Positions 54,199-64,000 of a stretch of 64,000 nt of DNA are shown here, piece by piece. Position 1 is the first letter of the stretch; every line of letters begins with the position of its first letter. Under the pieces are notes generated by a model. The model did no database searches. It was not told where the DNA came from and was given only the letters and a program-made list of their open reading frames with translations. Where the stretch lies: contig NC_016818.1 of NCBI RefSeq assembly GCF_000241955.1, positions 1,488,001 to 1,552,000 of the forward strand, in the 5' to 3' direction. This DNA is from Rahnella aquatilis CIP 78.65 = ATCC 33071 (GTDB lineage: Bacteria > Pseudomonadota > Gammaproteobacteria > Enterobacterales > Enterobacteriaceae). Position numbers and translations under genes: made by a program.

Positions 54199-56051
54199 AC
54201 AGTCCTCTGATCCTGCCTCCCGACCACGTGCTGGCTGTCAGCCAGCTCAGCGTACAGTTTGCCCATGAAGGGCAGGTGATCCCGGCGGTTAATCAGCTCA
54301 GTTTTCAGGTGAAACGGGGTGAAACGCTGGCGATTGTGGGCGAATCGGGTTCCGGAAAATCCGTGACCTCACTGGCACTGATGCGGCTGGTGGAACAGGG
54401 CGGCGGGAAGATTTCACAAGGGGAAATGCAATTTCGTCGCCGTAACGGTGAGGTGGTCGATCTGAGAAACGCCTCGCAGCCCGCCATGCGCAACCTGCGC
54501 GGCGCGGATATGGCGATGATTTTTCAGGAGCCGATGACGTCGCTCAATCCGGTCTTTCCGGTGGGGGAGCAAATTGCCGAATCGATCCGTTTGCACCAGA
54601 ACAAAGATCACCGCGCCGCCCGCGCGGAAGCGTTACGGATGCTTGATCTGGTGCGCATTCCCGAAGCCCGGAATATTCTCGACAGTTACCCGCATCAGCT
54701 TTCCGGCGGTATGCGCCAGCGGGTGATGATTGCGATGGCACTCTCCTGTAAACCGGCGTTGCTGATAGCCGACGAACCGACCACAGCGCTGGATGTCACT
54801 ATTCAGGCGCAAATTCTGCAACTGATCCGTGTGCTGCAAAAAGAGATGCAGATGGGCGTGATTTTTATCACGCATGATATGGGTGTGGTGGCCGAAATTG
54901 CTGATCGTGTGCTGGTGATGCATCAGGGCAACAGTGTGGAAACCGGAGAGGTGAACGCTATATTCCGCTCTCCGCAGGCGCCTTACACCCGGACGTTGCT
55001 GGCGGCGGTGCCAAAACTCGGCTCGATGGCGGGTAAACCGCTGCCCGCCCGCTTTCCCGCGCCTGAACAGCAGGAAAGCGATCCGGCGCTGATTCAAAAC
55101 ACTCTCACGCCAGGTGTGCCACCAATATTGCAGGTGCGTGATCTGGTCACGCGCTTTGACCTGCGCAGCGGCATTTTTAATCGGGTGACCCGCCGGGTTC
55201 ATGCTGTGGAAAAAGTCAGTTTTGATTTACATCCTGGTGAAACGCTGGCGCTGGTAGGGGAATCAGGCTGCGGGAAATCCACCACCGGCCGTTCGCTGCT
55301 GAAACTGGTGAAAAGTCAGGGAGGCACTATCACTTTTAAGGGCCAGACGCTGACCGATATCGGTGGCAGCGAACTGCAACATCTGCGCCGCGATATTCAG
55401 TTTATCTTTCAGGATCCCTATGCCTCGCTCGATCCGCGCCTGACGGTAGGATATTCCATCATGGAACCGCTGCTGGTTCACAACCTGGCAAAAGGCGCGG
55501 AAGCCGAAGCCCGTGTGGCGTGGTTGCTGGAGAAAGTCGGGCTGCTGCCGGAACACGCGCAGCGCTATCCTCACGAATTTTCCGGCGGACAGCGGCAGCG
55601 AATTTGCATTGCGCGTGCGCTGGCGCTTAATCCAAAAGTGGTGATTGCCGATGAATCGGTTTCGGCGCTGGATGTGTCTATCCGCGCGCAAATCATCAAT
55701 CTGCTGATGGATTTGCAGAAAGAGTTTGGTCTGGCATTTTTGTTTATTTCTCACGATATGGCCGTTGTGGAACGCATCAGCCACCGTGTGGCGGTGATGT
55801 ATCTTGGGCAGATTGTGGAAATCGGCTCGCGCCGTGCGGTATTTGAAACGCCGCAACATGCGTATACCCGCAAACTGATGGCCGCTGTGCCAGTTGCCGA
55901 TCCGGCGCACAAGCGAAAAGATCAGGCGCTGCTGGTTGATGAAATCCCCAGTCCGATCCGCGGGTTGCACGATGACCCGGTGGTGATGCCATTGGTGAAG
56001 GTGGGCGAAGGTCATTTCGTCGCCAGACATACGATTGCGGGTATTTACTGA
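54195..56051 (+). CDS. gsiA: Glutathione ABC transporter ATP-binding protein GsiA
   Basis: Double ATPase of the dipeptide/nickel transporter group, 618 residues with two ABC domains in one chain. Walker [10 protein letters not shown] and GESGCGKST, signatures LSGGMRQRV and FSGGQRQRI, Walker [13 protein letters not shown] and [12 protein letters not shown]. The ATG overlaps the iaaA stop (ATGA). Drives glutathione uptake with GsiB, GsiC and GsiD. Confidence 0.96.
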   Translation: MNSPLILPPDHVLAVSQLSVQFAHEGQVIPAVNQLSFQVKRGETLAIVGESGSGKSVTSLALMRLVEQGGGKISQGEMQFRRRNGEVVDLRNASQPAMRNLRGADMAMIFQEPMTSLNPVFPVGEQIAESIRLHQNKDHRAARAEALRMLDLVRIPEARNILDSYPHQLSGGMRQRVMIAMALSCKPALLIADEPTTALDVTIQAQILQLIRVLQKEMQMGVIFITHDMGVVAEIADRVLVMHQGNSVETGEVNAIFRSPQAPYTRTLLAAVPKLGSMAGKPLPARFPAPEQQESDPALIQNTLTPGVPPILQVRDLVTRFDLRSGIFNRVTRRVHAVEKVSFDLHPGETLALVGESGCGKSTTGRSLLKLVKSQGGTITFKGQTLTDIGGSELQHLRRDIQFIFQDPYASLDPRLTVGYSIMEPLLVHNLAKGAEAEARVAWLLEKVGLLPEHAQRYPHEFSGGQRQRICIARALALNPKVVIADESVSALDVSIRAQIINLLMDLQKEFGLAFLFISHDMAVVERISHRVAVMYLGQIVEIGSRRAVFETPQHAYTRKLMAAVPVADPAHKRKDQALLVDEIPSPIRGLHDDPVVMPLVKVGEGHFVARHTIAGIY

Positions 56052-56123
56052 TTTTTGTGGCGGCTTATTTTGAACCGTCAATTCTTAGCAACACAAACGG
56101 GTAAGACAGGAAAAGGAACTGAC

Positions 56124-57680
56124 ATGAATCAGCAGAAATCTAAAGGTAAAAACGTTGTCCGTCAGGTCGTGCTCGCTGCCGCTGTTTTCGGTTCGCTGGC
56201 GTCGGCTTCTGCATGGGCGGCAAAAGACGTGGTCATCGCCGTAGGTTCTAACTTCACCTCGCTCGATCCGTATGACGCCAACGACACCTTGTCACAGGCC
56301 GTCGCCAAATCGTTCTATCAGGGCCTGTTTGGCTTTGATAAAAATATGAAACTGGAAAACGTTCTGGCGGACAGTTACACCGTCAGTAAAGACGGGCTGG
56401 TTTACACCATCAAACTGCATCCGGGCATCAAATTTCAGGACGGCACCGACTTCAATGCGGCGGCGGTGAAGGTTAACTTTGATCGCGCCAGTAACCCGGA
56501 CAGTCACCTCAAGCGCTATAACCTGTTCAAAAATATCGCCAGCACCGAAGCGGTTGATGACACCACGGTGAAAATCACGCTGAAAGCGCCGTTCTCCGCC
56601 TTTATCAACATTCTGGCGCACCCGTCTGCGGTGATTATTTCCCCGGCGGCGCTGACCAAATACGGCAAAGACATCGGCTTCCATCCGGTCGGCACCGGCC
56701 CGTATACGCTGGAACAATGGAACCAGACTGACTTTGTGAAAGTGAAGAAATTCGACGGTTACTGGAAAAAAGGCGAGCCGAAACTCGATACGATTACCTG
56801 GCGTCCGGTGGTGGATAACAACACCCGGGCAGCCATGCTGCAAACCGGCGAAGCGGATCTGGCGTTCCCGGTGCCTTACGAACAGGCGGCCTTGCTGGAG
56901 AAAAACGCCAAACTGGATCTGGTGACTGCGCCGTCAATTCTGCATCGCTACATCAGTTTTAACGTCACGCAAAAACCGTTCGACAATGTGAAAGTGCGTG
57001 AGGCGATCAACTACGCGATTAATAAACAGGCGCTGATCAAAGTGGCGTTTGCCGGTTACGCCGTGCCATCGGAAGGACCGCTGCCGCAGGGCATCGAATA
57101 TGCTGCGAAATTTAAACCGTGGCCGTATGACCCGGCAAAAGCGAAAGCGTTGCTGAAAGAAGCCGGTTATCCGGACGGTTTCACCACCACGCTGTGGTCT
57201 TCGCACAACAACAGCACCGCGCAAAAAGTGTTGCAGTTCACCCAGCAGCAACTGGCGCAGGTGGGCATCAAAGTGACGGTCACCGCAATGGACGCCGCGC
57301 AGCGTGCCGCCCAGGTTGAAAACGTCGGGCAGAAAGAGGCGGGCATCCGTATGTTCTATACCGGCTGGTCGGCGTCTACCGGTGAAGCAGACTGGGCGCT
57401 GTCGCCGCTGTTCTCCACTCAGGCCGCACCGCCGAAGCAGTTCAATACTGCCTTCTACAGCAATGCACAGGTGGATAAAGATTTGTCTGATGCGCTGAAA
57501 ACTACCGACAAAGCTGAGAAAGCCAAACTGTACGCCGATGCCCAGAAACAAATCTGGACCGATGCGCCGTGGGCATTTCTGGTCACTGAACGTCTGGTTT
57601 CAGCCAAAAATAAACGTCTGACCGGCTTCTATGTGATGCCAGACACGGCCTTCAGTTTTGACGATGCAGATGTGAAATAA
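56124..57680 (+). CDS. gsiB: Glutathione-binding periplasmic protein GsiB
   Basis: Extracellular solute-binding protein family 5, 518 residues (E. coli 512). Signal peptide in the first 33 residues ending ASAWA; mature [55 protein letters not shown] and [15 protein letters not shown]. Start at [12 protein letters not shown] with AAGGAA upstream; the longer frame is unlikely. A pair of strong hairpins follows before gsiC. Confidence 0.95.
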   Translation: MNQQKSKGKNVVRQVVLAAAVFGSLASASAWAAKDVVIAVGSNFTSLDPYDANDTLSQAVAKSFYQGLFGFDKNMKLENVLADSYTVSKDGLVYTIKLHPGIKFQDGTDFNAAAVKVNFDRASNPDSHLKRYNLFKNIASTEAVDDTTVKITLKAPFSAFINILAHPSAVIISPAALTKYGKDIGFHPVGTGPYTLEQWNQTDFVKVKKFDGYWKKGEPKLDTITWRPVVDNNTRAAMLQTGEADLAFPVPYEQAALLEKNAKLDLVTAPSILHRYISFNVTQKPFDNVKVREAINYAINKQALIKVAFAGYAVPSEGPLPQGIEYAAKFKPWPYDPAKAKALLKEAGYPDGFTTTLWSSHNNSTAQKVLQFTQQQLAQVGIKVTVTAMDAAQRAAQVENVGQKEAGIRMFYTGWSASTGEADWALSPLFSTQAAPPKQFNTAFYSNAQVDKDLSDALKTTDKAEKAKLYADAQKQIWTDAPWAFLVTERLVSAKNKRLTGFYVMPDTAFSFDDADVK

Positions 57681-57694
57681 TACGCGGTAAAGCT

Positions 57695-57754
57695 TTCAGG
57701 GCGCGTAACGCCACAGCGTGCGCGCCCTGAACTTATGTGTTCCGGGGGCCGGAA
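57695..57754 (+). promoter_or_regulatory. Tandem hairpins between gsiB and gsiC
   Basis: TTCAGGGCGCG ... CGCGCCCTGAA (57695-57731, 11-bp stem) followed by TTCCGG-GGG-CCGGAA (57740-57754). Neither has a T-tract, so they are more likely 3'-end protecting or processing hairpins that raise gsiB mRNA relative to gsiCD than terminators. Confidence 0.7.
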
Positions 57755-57790
57755 CATGGATGTCTACCGTGAAATCACAGACAGCGAATC

Positions 57791-58711
57791 ATGCTTAATT
57801 ATTTTTTAAAACGATTACTCGGACTGATACCGACGCTGCTGATTGTGGCCGTGCTGGTGTTTTTATTTGTGCATCTGCTGCCGGGTGACCCGGCGCGGCT
57901 GATGGCCGGACAGGATGCCGATGCCAGCGTGGTCGCGCTGGTGCGTCAGGATTTAGGACTGGATAAACCGCTTTATCAGCAATTCTTCACTTTCTTTGGC
58001 AATGCGCTGACCGGGGATTTCGGCCACTCAATGGTCTCAAAACGCCCGGTCATTGAAGAAATCAGTTCGCGCTTTATGCCGACATTCTGGCTGACGCTGA
58101 CCAGCATGGTGTGGGCGGTGATTTTCGGGCTGGTGATTGGTGTAGTCTCCGCCGTGTGGCGTAACCGCTGGCCGGACAGGCTGGGCATGGCGCTCGCCGT
58201 CTCCGGTATCTCCTTCCCGGCTTTCGCGCTGGGCATGTTGCTGATGCAAATTTTTTCCGTTGAGCTGGGCTGGCTGCCGACGGTGGGTGCTGACAGCTGG
58301 CAGCACTATATTCTCCCTTCTGTTACGCTCGGTGCAGCGGTGGCGGCGATCATGGCGCGCTTTACCCGCGCTTCTTTTGTTGAAGTGATGCAGGAAGATT
58401 ATATGCGTACCGCGCGTGCCAAAGGCGTACACGAAGCGGTGGTGGTGGTCAAACATGGCCTGCGCAACGCGATGATCCCGGTCGTGACCATGATGGGGCT
58501 GCAATTTGGCTTCCTGCTCGGCGGTTCGATTGTGGTGGAAAAAGTGTTCAACTGGCCGGGGTTAGGGCGGTTGCTGGTTGATTCGGTTGAGATGCGCGAC
58601 TATCCGGTGATACAGGCAGAAGTGCTGCTGTTTTCGCTGGAGTTCATCCTGATCAATCTGCTGGTGGACATGCTGTACGCCGTCATCAACCCTTCTATCC
58701 GATACAAGTGA
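57791..58711 (+). CDS. gsiC: Glutathione ABC transporter permease GsiC
   Basis: Inner membrane permease of 306 residues, six membrane segments, DppB type. [35 protein letters not shown], the ATPase-coupling [15 protein letters not shown] and [19 protein letters not shown]. Only a weak ribosome site is visible after the intergenic hairpins. Its stop codon overlaps an alternative GTG for gsiD. Confidence 0.96.
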   Translation: MLNYFLKRLLGLIPTLLIVAVLVFLFVHLLPGDPARLMAGQDADASVVALVRQDLGLDKPLYQQFFTFFGNALTGDFGHSMVSKRPVIEEISSRFMPTFWLTLTSMVWAVIFGLVIGVVSAVWRNRWPDRLGMALAVSGISFPAFALGMLLMQIFSVELGWLPTVGADSWQHYILPSVTLGAAVAAIMARFTRASFVEVMQEDYMRTARAKGVHEAVVVVKHGLRNAMIPVVTMMGLQFGFLLGGSIVVEKVFNWPGLGRLLVDSVEMRDYPVIQAEVLLFSLEFILINLLVDMLYAVINPSIRYK

Positions 58712-58719
58712 GTAAGCGC

Positions 58720-59640
58720 ATGAAAAACTGGCGGCGAAATGCCGTACTCGCGAGTTTACCGGTCATCACGCCGGGAGCTGCGCAATCACAGGCGGGAAGG
58801 ACACCGTGGAAAGCGTTCTGGCGTCGTTTTCGCCGCCAGCATATTGCAATGATTGCGGGGGCTTTTATCCTGCTGCTGATCGTGGCGGCCATTCTTGCGC
58901 CGTGGCTGGTGCCGTTTGACGCGGAAAATTATTTTGATTACGACCGCCTGAACGAAGGGCCGTCGCTGATCCACTGGCTGGGGGTAGATTCTCTCGGTCG
59001 CGATATTTTCAGCCGTATCCTGATGGGCACGCGGATTTCACTCACCGCTGGCGTACTTTCCGTGGTGCTCGGTGCGGCAATCGGTACAGTGTTCGGACTG
59101 CTGGCGGGATATTACGAAGGCTGGTGGGATCGCATTACCATGCGCGTTTGTGACGTCCTGTTTGCTTTCCCCGGTATTTTGCTGGCGATCGCCGTCGTTG
59201 CGGTGATGGGCAACGGCATGTCGAATGTAATTATCGCCGTGGCGATTTTCAGCATACCGGCCTTTGCGCGTCTGGTGCGCGGCAACACGCTGGTACTCAA
59301 ACAGCAAACCTATATTGAATCGGCGCGCAGCATTGGCGCCTCTGACGCCACGATTTTATTCCGCCACATCCTGCCGGGTACGCTGTCATCCATCGTGGTG
59401 TATTTCACCATGCGTATCGGTACTTCGATCATCACCGCCGCCAGCCTGTCGTTTCTGGGCATGGGCGCGCAGCCCCCGACGCCGGAGTGGGGCGCGATGC
59501 TCAACGAAGCCCGCGCCGACATGGTGATGGCCCCGCATGTGGCGATATTCCCCAGTCTGGCCATATTCCTGACCGTTCTGGCGTTTAATTTGCTGGGTGA
59601 CGGATTACGGGATGCACTGGATCCGAAATTGAAGAATTGA
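58720..59640 (+). CDS. gsiD: Glutathione ABC transporter permease GsiD
   Basis: Partner permease of GsiC, DppC type, 306 residues (E. coli 303) with six membrane segments. [52 protein letters not shown], coupling [20 protein letters not shown] and [20 protein letters not shown] start at [14 protein letters not shown] to match E. coli MRLFNWRRQAVL; a GTG at 58708 overlapping the gsiC stop is an alternative. Last gene of iaaA-gsiABCD, followed by element copy D. Confidence 0.95.
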   Translation: MKNWRRNAVLASLPVITPGAAQSQAGRTPWKAFWRRFRRQHIAMIAGAFILLLIVAAILAPWLVPFDAENYFDYDRLNEGPSLIHWLGVDSLGRDIFSRILMGTRISLTAGVLSVVLGAAIGTVFGLLAGYYEGWWDRITMRVCDVLFAFPGILLAIAVVAVMGNGMSNVIIAVAIFSIPAFARLVRGNTLVLKQQTYIESARSIGASDATILFRHILPGTLSSIVVYFTMRIGTSIITAASLSFLGMGAQPPTPEWGAMLNEARADMVMAPHVAIFPSLAIFLTVLAFNLLGDGLRDALDPKLKN

Positions 59641-59647
59641 TTTTTGT

Positions 59648-59775
59648 GCTCCCTCCCCTGCGAAGGGGAGGGTTGGGGTGGGGTATTAAGGTCAAAATCC
59701 ATAAGTTGGTGTGCTCTGACCGGGGGTTAGCCCTTAAAACCCCCTCCCAGCCTCCACCTTCGCAGGGGGAGGAGC
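59648..59775. repeat. Paired-hairpin intergenic element, copy D
   Basis: Best-preserved copy: starts GCTCCCTCCCCTGCGAAGGG, then GTTGGGGTGGGGTATTAAGG, and ends CTTCGCAGGGGGAGGAGC. Between convergent gsiD and fghA. Interior matches copy A in inverse orientation. Confidence 0.88.
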
Positions 59776-59806
59776 AAAGCCAAACCCTTGTTGCATCAGC
59801 AGAATG

Positions 59807-60664
59807 TCAGACTTCAGAGTGCAAAAACTCCGCATGGAATCTCAGGTGATCTTCCACAAATGACGCAATCGTAAAGTAACTGTGATCGTACCCAGGCTGA
59901 ACCCGCAGTTGTAACGGCCAGCCGCGTTGTCGGGCGATCTCCGCCAGTTTTGCCGGTTGCAACTGATCTGCCAGGAACTGATCGCTATCGCCCTGATCGA
60001 CTAAAATCGGGAACGGTTTTTGACCGGCTGGCAACGCACTCAGCAGGTGACAACTGTCGTATTGCAGCCACTGACTTTCGTCATCCCCCAGATACGCGCT
60101 GAACGCTTTACGTCCCCACGGTACCTGCGCCGGATTGACGATTGGCGCAAACGCTGATACTGAACAGAAACGTTGCGGATTACGTAACGCCAGCATCAGC
60201 GCACCGTGGCCGCCCATCGAGTGACCAAAAATGGACTGACGATGGCTGACATTAAAATGCCCGCTGATCAGCGCAGGCAGTTCATCAAGCAGATAATCGT
60301 ACATGCGGAAATGCGCAGCCCACGGGGCCTGCGTGGCGTTCAGGTAAAAACCTGCTCCCTGACCGAGGTCATAACCGTCATCGTTGGCGACACCTTCACC
60401 GCGCGGGCTGGTATCCGGCATCACCAGGATCACGCCGAGTTCTGCCGCGACGCGCTGCGCTCCGGCTTTGATCGTGAAGTTTTCGTCATTACAGGTCAGA
60501 CCCGACAGCCAGTACAGCACTGGCGGCGGCGCGTCGTCAGGCGCCGGCGGCAGATAAATGCTGAACGTCATACTGCAATTCAGGCTCTCAGAGGTATGGC
60601 GGTAGCGCTGCTGCCAGCCGCCAAACATCCGGTGTTCTTCGAGTAGTTCAATCGAGCTGCTCAT
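59807..60664 (-). CDS. fghA: S-formylglutathione hydrolase
   Basis: Esterase that hydrolyses S-formylglutathione to formate and glutathione, the last step of glutathione-dependent formaldehyde detoxification. 285 residues, alpha/beta-hydrolase; nucleophile Ser in [30 protein letters not shown] and catalytic His in [12 protein letters not shown]. Closest by eye to the E. coli YeiG/FrmB group. Start [16 protein letters not shown] with AAGGA upstream; a GTG two codons earlier is possible. Eleven bases after frmA, so co-transcribed. Confidence 0.94.
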   Translation of the reverse strand: MSSSIELLEEHRMFGGWQQRYRHTSESLNCSMTFSIYLPPAPDDAPPPVLYWLSGLTCNDENFTIKAGAQRVAAELGVILVMPDTSPRGEGVANDDGYDLGQGAGFYLNATQAPWAAHFRMYDYLLDELPALISGHFNVSHRQSIFGHSMGGHGALMLALRNPQRFCSVSAFAPIVNPAQVPWGRKAFSAYLGDDESQWLQYDSCHLLSALPAGQKPFPILVDQGDSDQFLADQLQPAKLAEIARQRGWPLQLRVQPGYDHSYFTIASFVEDHLRFHAEFLHSEV

Positions 60665-60675
60665 TGACACATTCC

Positions 60676-61803
<1,128 letters not shown>

Positions 61804-61844
61804 TTAGCTCCAGTCAGGTGTTTTTTACTTATTCGGTTTTTAAT

Positions 61845-62774
61845 TTAATAAGTCGGATGCAACGCCGGATCAGGTTCCCCGGCGAGCGGATGTTTCAGTA
61901 ACGGGATCACCCCGTCATTTTGTTCGATGATCAGTTCTTTCAGCGCCCGGACATTCGGGCTGAACGCGTCCCGGCGCCAGATAAGCCAGGTGGCGGTATC
62001 GGCGAACTCATCCGGGATTTCGTGAATTTCTACCCGCTCGTGGCCGGGCAATTGTTCCAGCACAGAACGCGGGATCATGGCGATACCCGCACCGCTGGCG
62101 ACACAGGCCATCATGGAATGATAGGACTGAATCTCCAGCGTGCTGGCGACCGGCACACTCATCTGTTTGATCCAGCCCTGTAAACGCTGGCGGTATGAAC
62201 AGCTGGGGCGGAAGGCAAAAACGGTATGTCCGCTGCGACCGGCGGGCGCTTCCAGCGGTGATTCGCCCGGCGGGGTGATCACCACCATCCGCTCACGAAA
62301 AGAAATACAGCCGTTGATGTCGTCAAAATCGATCGGGCCATCAACCAGTGCTGCAGCGAGACGTCCGGCACGGACGCTGTCAATGGTTTCACCGGACGTG
62401 GCCGTCACCAGCGACAGCGCCACCTGCGGAAACTTCTGATGATAGGCCGCCAGCAATGTCGGCAGACGTGTTGCCGCCGTGCTTTCCATCGAGCCCAGCG
62501 CAAAATTCCCGGCCGGTTCACCGGCATGCATGATGCTCATCGCCTCGTCGCTCAGGGCCAGAATGCGCTCGGCGTAGTTAAGGAAGTTGTGACCCATGGC
62601 GGAAAGGCGGATGCGCTGCTTCTCGCGGATAAACAGATCGGTGCCCAGTTCGAGTTCGAGCTGGCGCAGGCGGGTGGTCAGGTTCGACGGAACGCGATGC
62701 AGTTGCTCTGCCGCACGCGCCAGCGAACCGGTTTCCGCTACGCAGCAAAACATCCGTAACTGAGTGAGATCCAT
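61845..62774 (-). CDS. LysR-family regulator (PtrR/YneJ-like) upstream of frmA
   Basis: 309 residues. N-terminal HTH MDLTQLRMFCCVAETGSLAR, AAEQLHRVPSNLTTRLRQLE, LGTDLFIREKQRIRLSAMGH, very similar to E. coli YneJ/PtrR; effector domain with ALGSMESTAATRLPTLLAAY and SGAGIAMIPRSVLEQLPGHE. It could regulate frmA-fghA downstream, the divergent MFS gene 199 bases away, or both. Start clear (GGAACCC upstream). Ligand unknown. Confidence 0.9.
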   Translation of the reverse strand: MDLTQLRMFCCVAETGSLARAAEQLHRVPSNLTTRLRQLELELGTDLFIREKQRIRLSAMGHNFLNYAERILALSDEAMSIMHAGEPAGNFALGSMESTAATRLPTLLAAYHQKFPQVALSLVTATSGETIDSVRAGRLAAALVDGPIDFDDINGCISFRERMVVITPPGESPLEAPAGRSGHTVFAFRPSCSYRQRLQGWIKQMSVPVASTLEIQSYHSMMACVASGAGIAMIPRSVLEQLPGHERVEIHEIPDEFADTATWLIWRRDAFSPNVRALKELIIEQNDGVIPLLKHPLAGEPDPALHPTY

Positions 62775-62973
62775 GATGGGTTCCTGTGTTCTCTAATCGT
62801 AAGCAAGTTGGTTTGTATTATTCAGTTTCCGTGATTGTATCCATAAGGCATCATAGCGACAACTTCCAATTCACTTTCTTTTAAGAAATCTGCTGTTTTC
62901 GGCGACAGGCTTTGAGTATGTTTACTTATTGTTTCTAATATGTTGCATTGCAGTTTCTTTTGACGGAGCAATT

Positions 62974-64000
62974 ATGGCTTTTCGTATTGCGCTAAGTGGT
63001 TTTCTGGCTTTTGTCGTCGCGATGGGCATCGGGCGCTTCGCCTTCACGCCGCAGGTTCCTTTAATGATAGCTGAACATCAGTTCAGCCTGACCGGCGCGG
63101 GACTGGTCGCCGCGTTCAACTATCTCGGTTATCTGTGTGGCGCGTTTGATGGCATGCGTGCCAGCAAACATCTTGAACGCCGTTTGTGGCTGGGCGTGTG
63201 GGGCGGGGTGATCCTGACATTACTGTCGGCGGTGATTTCCGGCGAAGTGCTGCACAGCATCGTGCGCTTTATGATTGGCTGGACCAGCGGCTGGGCGATG
63301 GTGATGGTCTCGGCGTGGTGTAACGAACGATTAGCGCATTATGGCCGTCCGGCAATGAGTGCCGCGGTGTTTGCCGGGCCGGGCGCGGGGATTTTCCTCA
63401 GCGGCATGTTAGCGGTGGGTATTCACAGTTTGCAGCTCACTTCAGCGCAGGCGTGGTGCGTTTATGGTGTACTGGCGCTGATTTTCGTGGCGATCATTAC
63501 CCCGAATCTGCCGCGAAAAGGCGATTTACACCGGTCGCATATGGCGACAGAACCGCTGGTAATGACGCCTGCGCTCAGGAGGCTGGTGTGGAGTTATAGT
63601 CTGGCGGGCTTTGGTTACATTCTGCCCGCGACATTTTTATCGCAGATGGCGAGTGCCCGTTTCCCTGACAGCCTGTTCGCGCAGTTTGTCTGGCCGGTGT
63701 TTGGTGGCGCGGCGGTTATCGGCATTGTCATCGGTATTCTTACCCGTCATTGTCTGACCACGCATACCCGTCTGGCGCTGACGTTATGGATCCAGGGGCT
63801 GGGGATTTTATGTGCGGAAGTGGTGCCGGGCGTCAGTGGTCTGGTGCTCGGCGCGTTACTGACCGGCGGGGGGTTCCTCAGCGTGGTGCAATTAGCCTTA
63901 CAATACAGCCGCGAGCTGGCACCCAATCACAGCCGTTATATGGCCGGGTTGCTGACGACCGGTTATGCCGTTGGCCAGTTATTCGGCCCGCTTCTCTCGG
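62974..64000 (+). CDS. YbfB/YjiJ-family MFS transporter (3' end cut by window edge)
   Basis: Open frame from ATG 62974 (MAFRIALSGFLAFVVAMGIG) to the window end, 342 codons without a stop, so the gene continues. The family's N-terminal pattern GRFAFTPQVPLMIAEHQFSL and FNYLGYLCGAFDGMRASKHL is clear, with further segments GPGAGIFLSGMLAVGIHS and AGFGYILPATFLSQMA. About ten hydrophobic segments are visible. CGGAG precedes the start. Divergent from the LysR gene, a probable target. Substrate unknown. Confidence 0.88.
   Translation, partial: MAFRIALSGFLAFVVAMGIGRFAFTPQVPLMIAEHQFSLTGAGLVAAFNYLGYLCGAFDGMRASKHLERRLWLGVWGGVILTLLSAVISGEVLHSIVRFMIGWTSGWAMVMVSAWCNERLAHYGRPAMSAAVFAGPGAGIFLSGMLAVGIHSLQLTSAQAWCVYGVLALIFVAIITPNLPRKGDLHRSHMATEPLVMTPALRRLVWSYSLAGFGYILPATFLSQMASARFPDSLFAQFVWPVFGGAAVIGIVIGILTRHCLTTHTRLALTLWIQGLGILCAEVVPGVSGLVLGALLTGGGFLSVVQLALQYSRELAPNHSRYMAGLLTTGYAVGQLFGPLLS

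Overview
The window is chromosomal DNA from a member of the Enterobacterales. Protein sequences and gene order match Escherichia coli closely (yeiH-yeiE-lysP-nfo-fruA; dinG-ybiB; rlmF; glnHPQ-dps-rhtA-ompX; ybiT; moeAB-iaaA-gsiABCD). Several neighbourhoods differ from E. coli: fas1-sigma-rskA beside dps, eptB downstream of a metal-type two-component system, and frmA-fghA with a LysR gene instead of frmR. I infer a Yersiniaceae-type organism such as Rahnella or a relative; the genus is inference only. Almost all genes look intact. No rRNA, tRNA, CRISPR array, transposase or prophage gene was seen.

Layout. 1-7 kb: the end of fruA, nfo, yeiH with its LysR neighbour yeiE, and lysP. 6.7-11.1 kb: a Fur-box-controlled iron-chelate permease/ATPase pair, a class C acid phosphatase lipoprotein and a trimeric porin. 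11.4-19 kb: dinG, ybiB, yjdM, an M3 peptidase, a flavin reductase-like protein and rlmF. 19.1-20.4 kb: a small accessory island of two inverted, structured repeats around a minus-strand unit encoding a 79-residue protein behind a switch-like leader. 20.4-28.4 kb: glnHPQ with a sigma-54 promoter and NtrC site, ybiI, dps, a fasciclin/ECF sigma/anti-sigma operon, rhtA and ompX. 28.5-36 kb: a molybdoenzyme/cytochrome b/periplasmic protein operon divergent from a CusRS/HprRS-like system with a CusR-type operator, then eptB and a membrane EEP-family protein. 36-42.8 kb: the choline-to-glycine-betaine locus betT/betIBA, then elaA. 43-49 kb: LysR/YdcZ-pair genes, an Xre-RES toxin-antitoxin pair, tsx and ybiT. 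49-64 kb: moeBA, a mini DeoR protein, a TsgA-like MFS protein, iaaA-gsiABCD (glutathione import and isoaspartyl peptide cleavage), fghA-frmA (glutathione-dependent formaldehyde detoxification), a LysR regulator and a truncated YbfB-like MFS gene.

A family of about 130-bp paired-hairpin elements occurs four times, each time between convergent genes, with half copies elsewhere, including both flanks of the island. The most unusual material is: (i) the island at 19.1-20.4 kb, whose repeat copies differ by compensatory changes in hairpin stems and whose central transcript has anti-SD/anti-anti-SD complementarity and two hairpins with the same eight-base loop; and (ii) short leader ORFs that run into the start regions of eptB and tsx. 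All functional proposals for these are inference from sequence read by eye.
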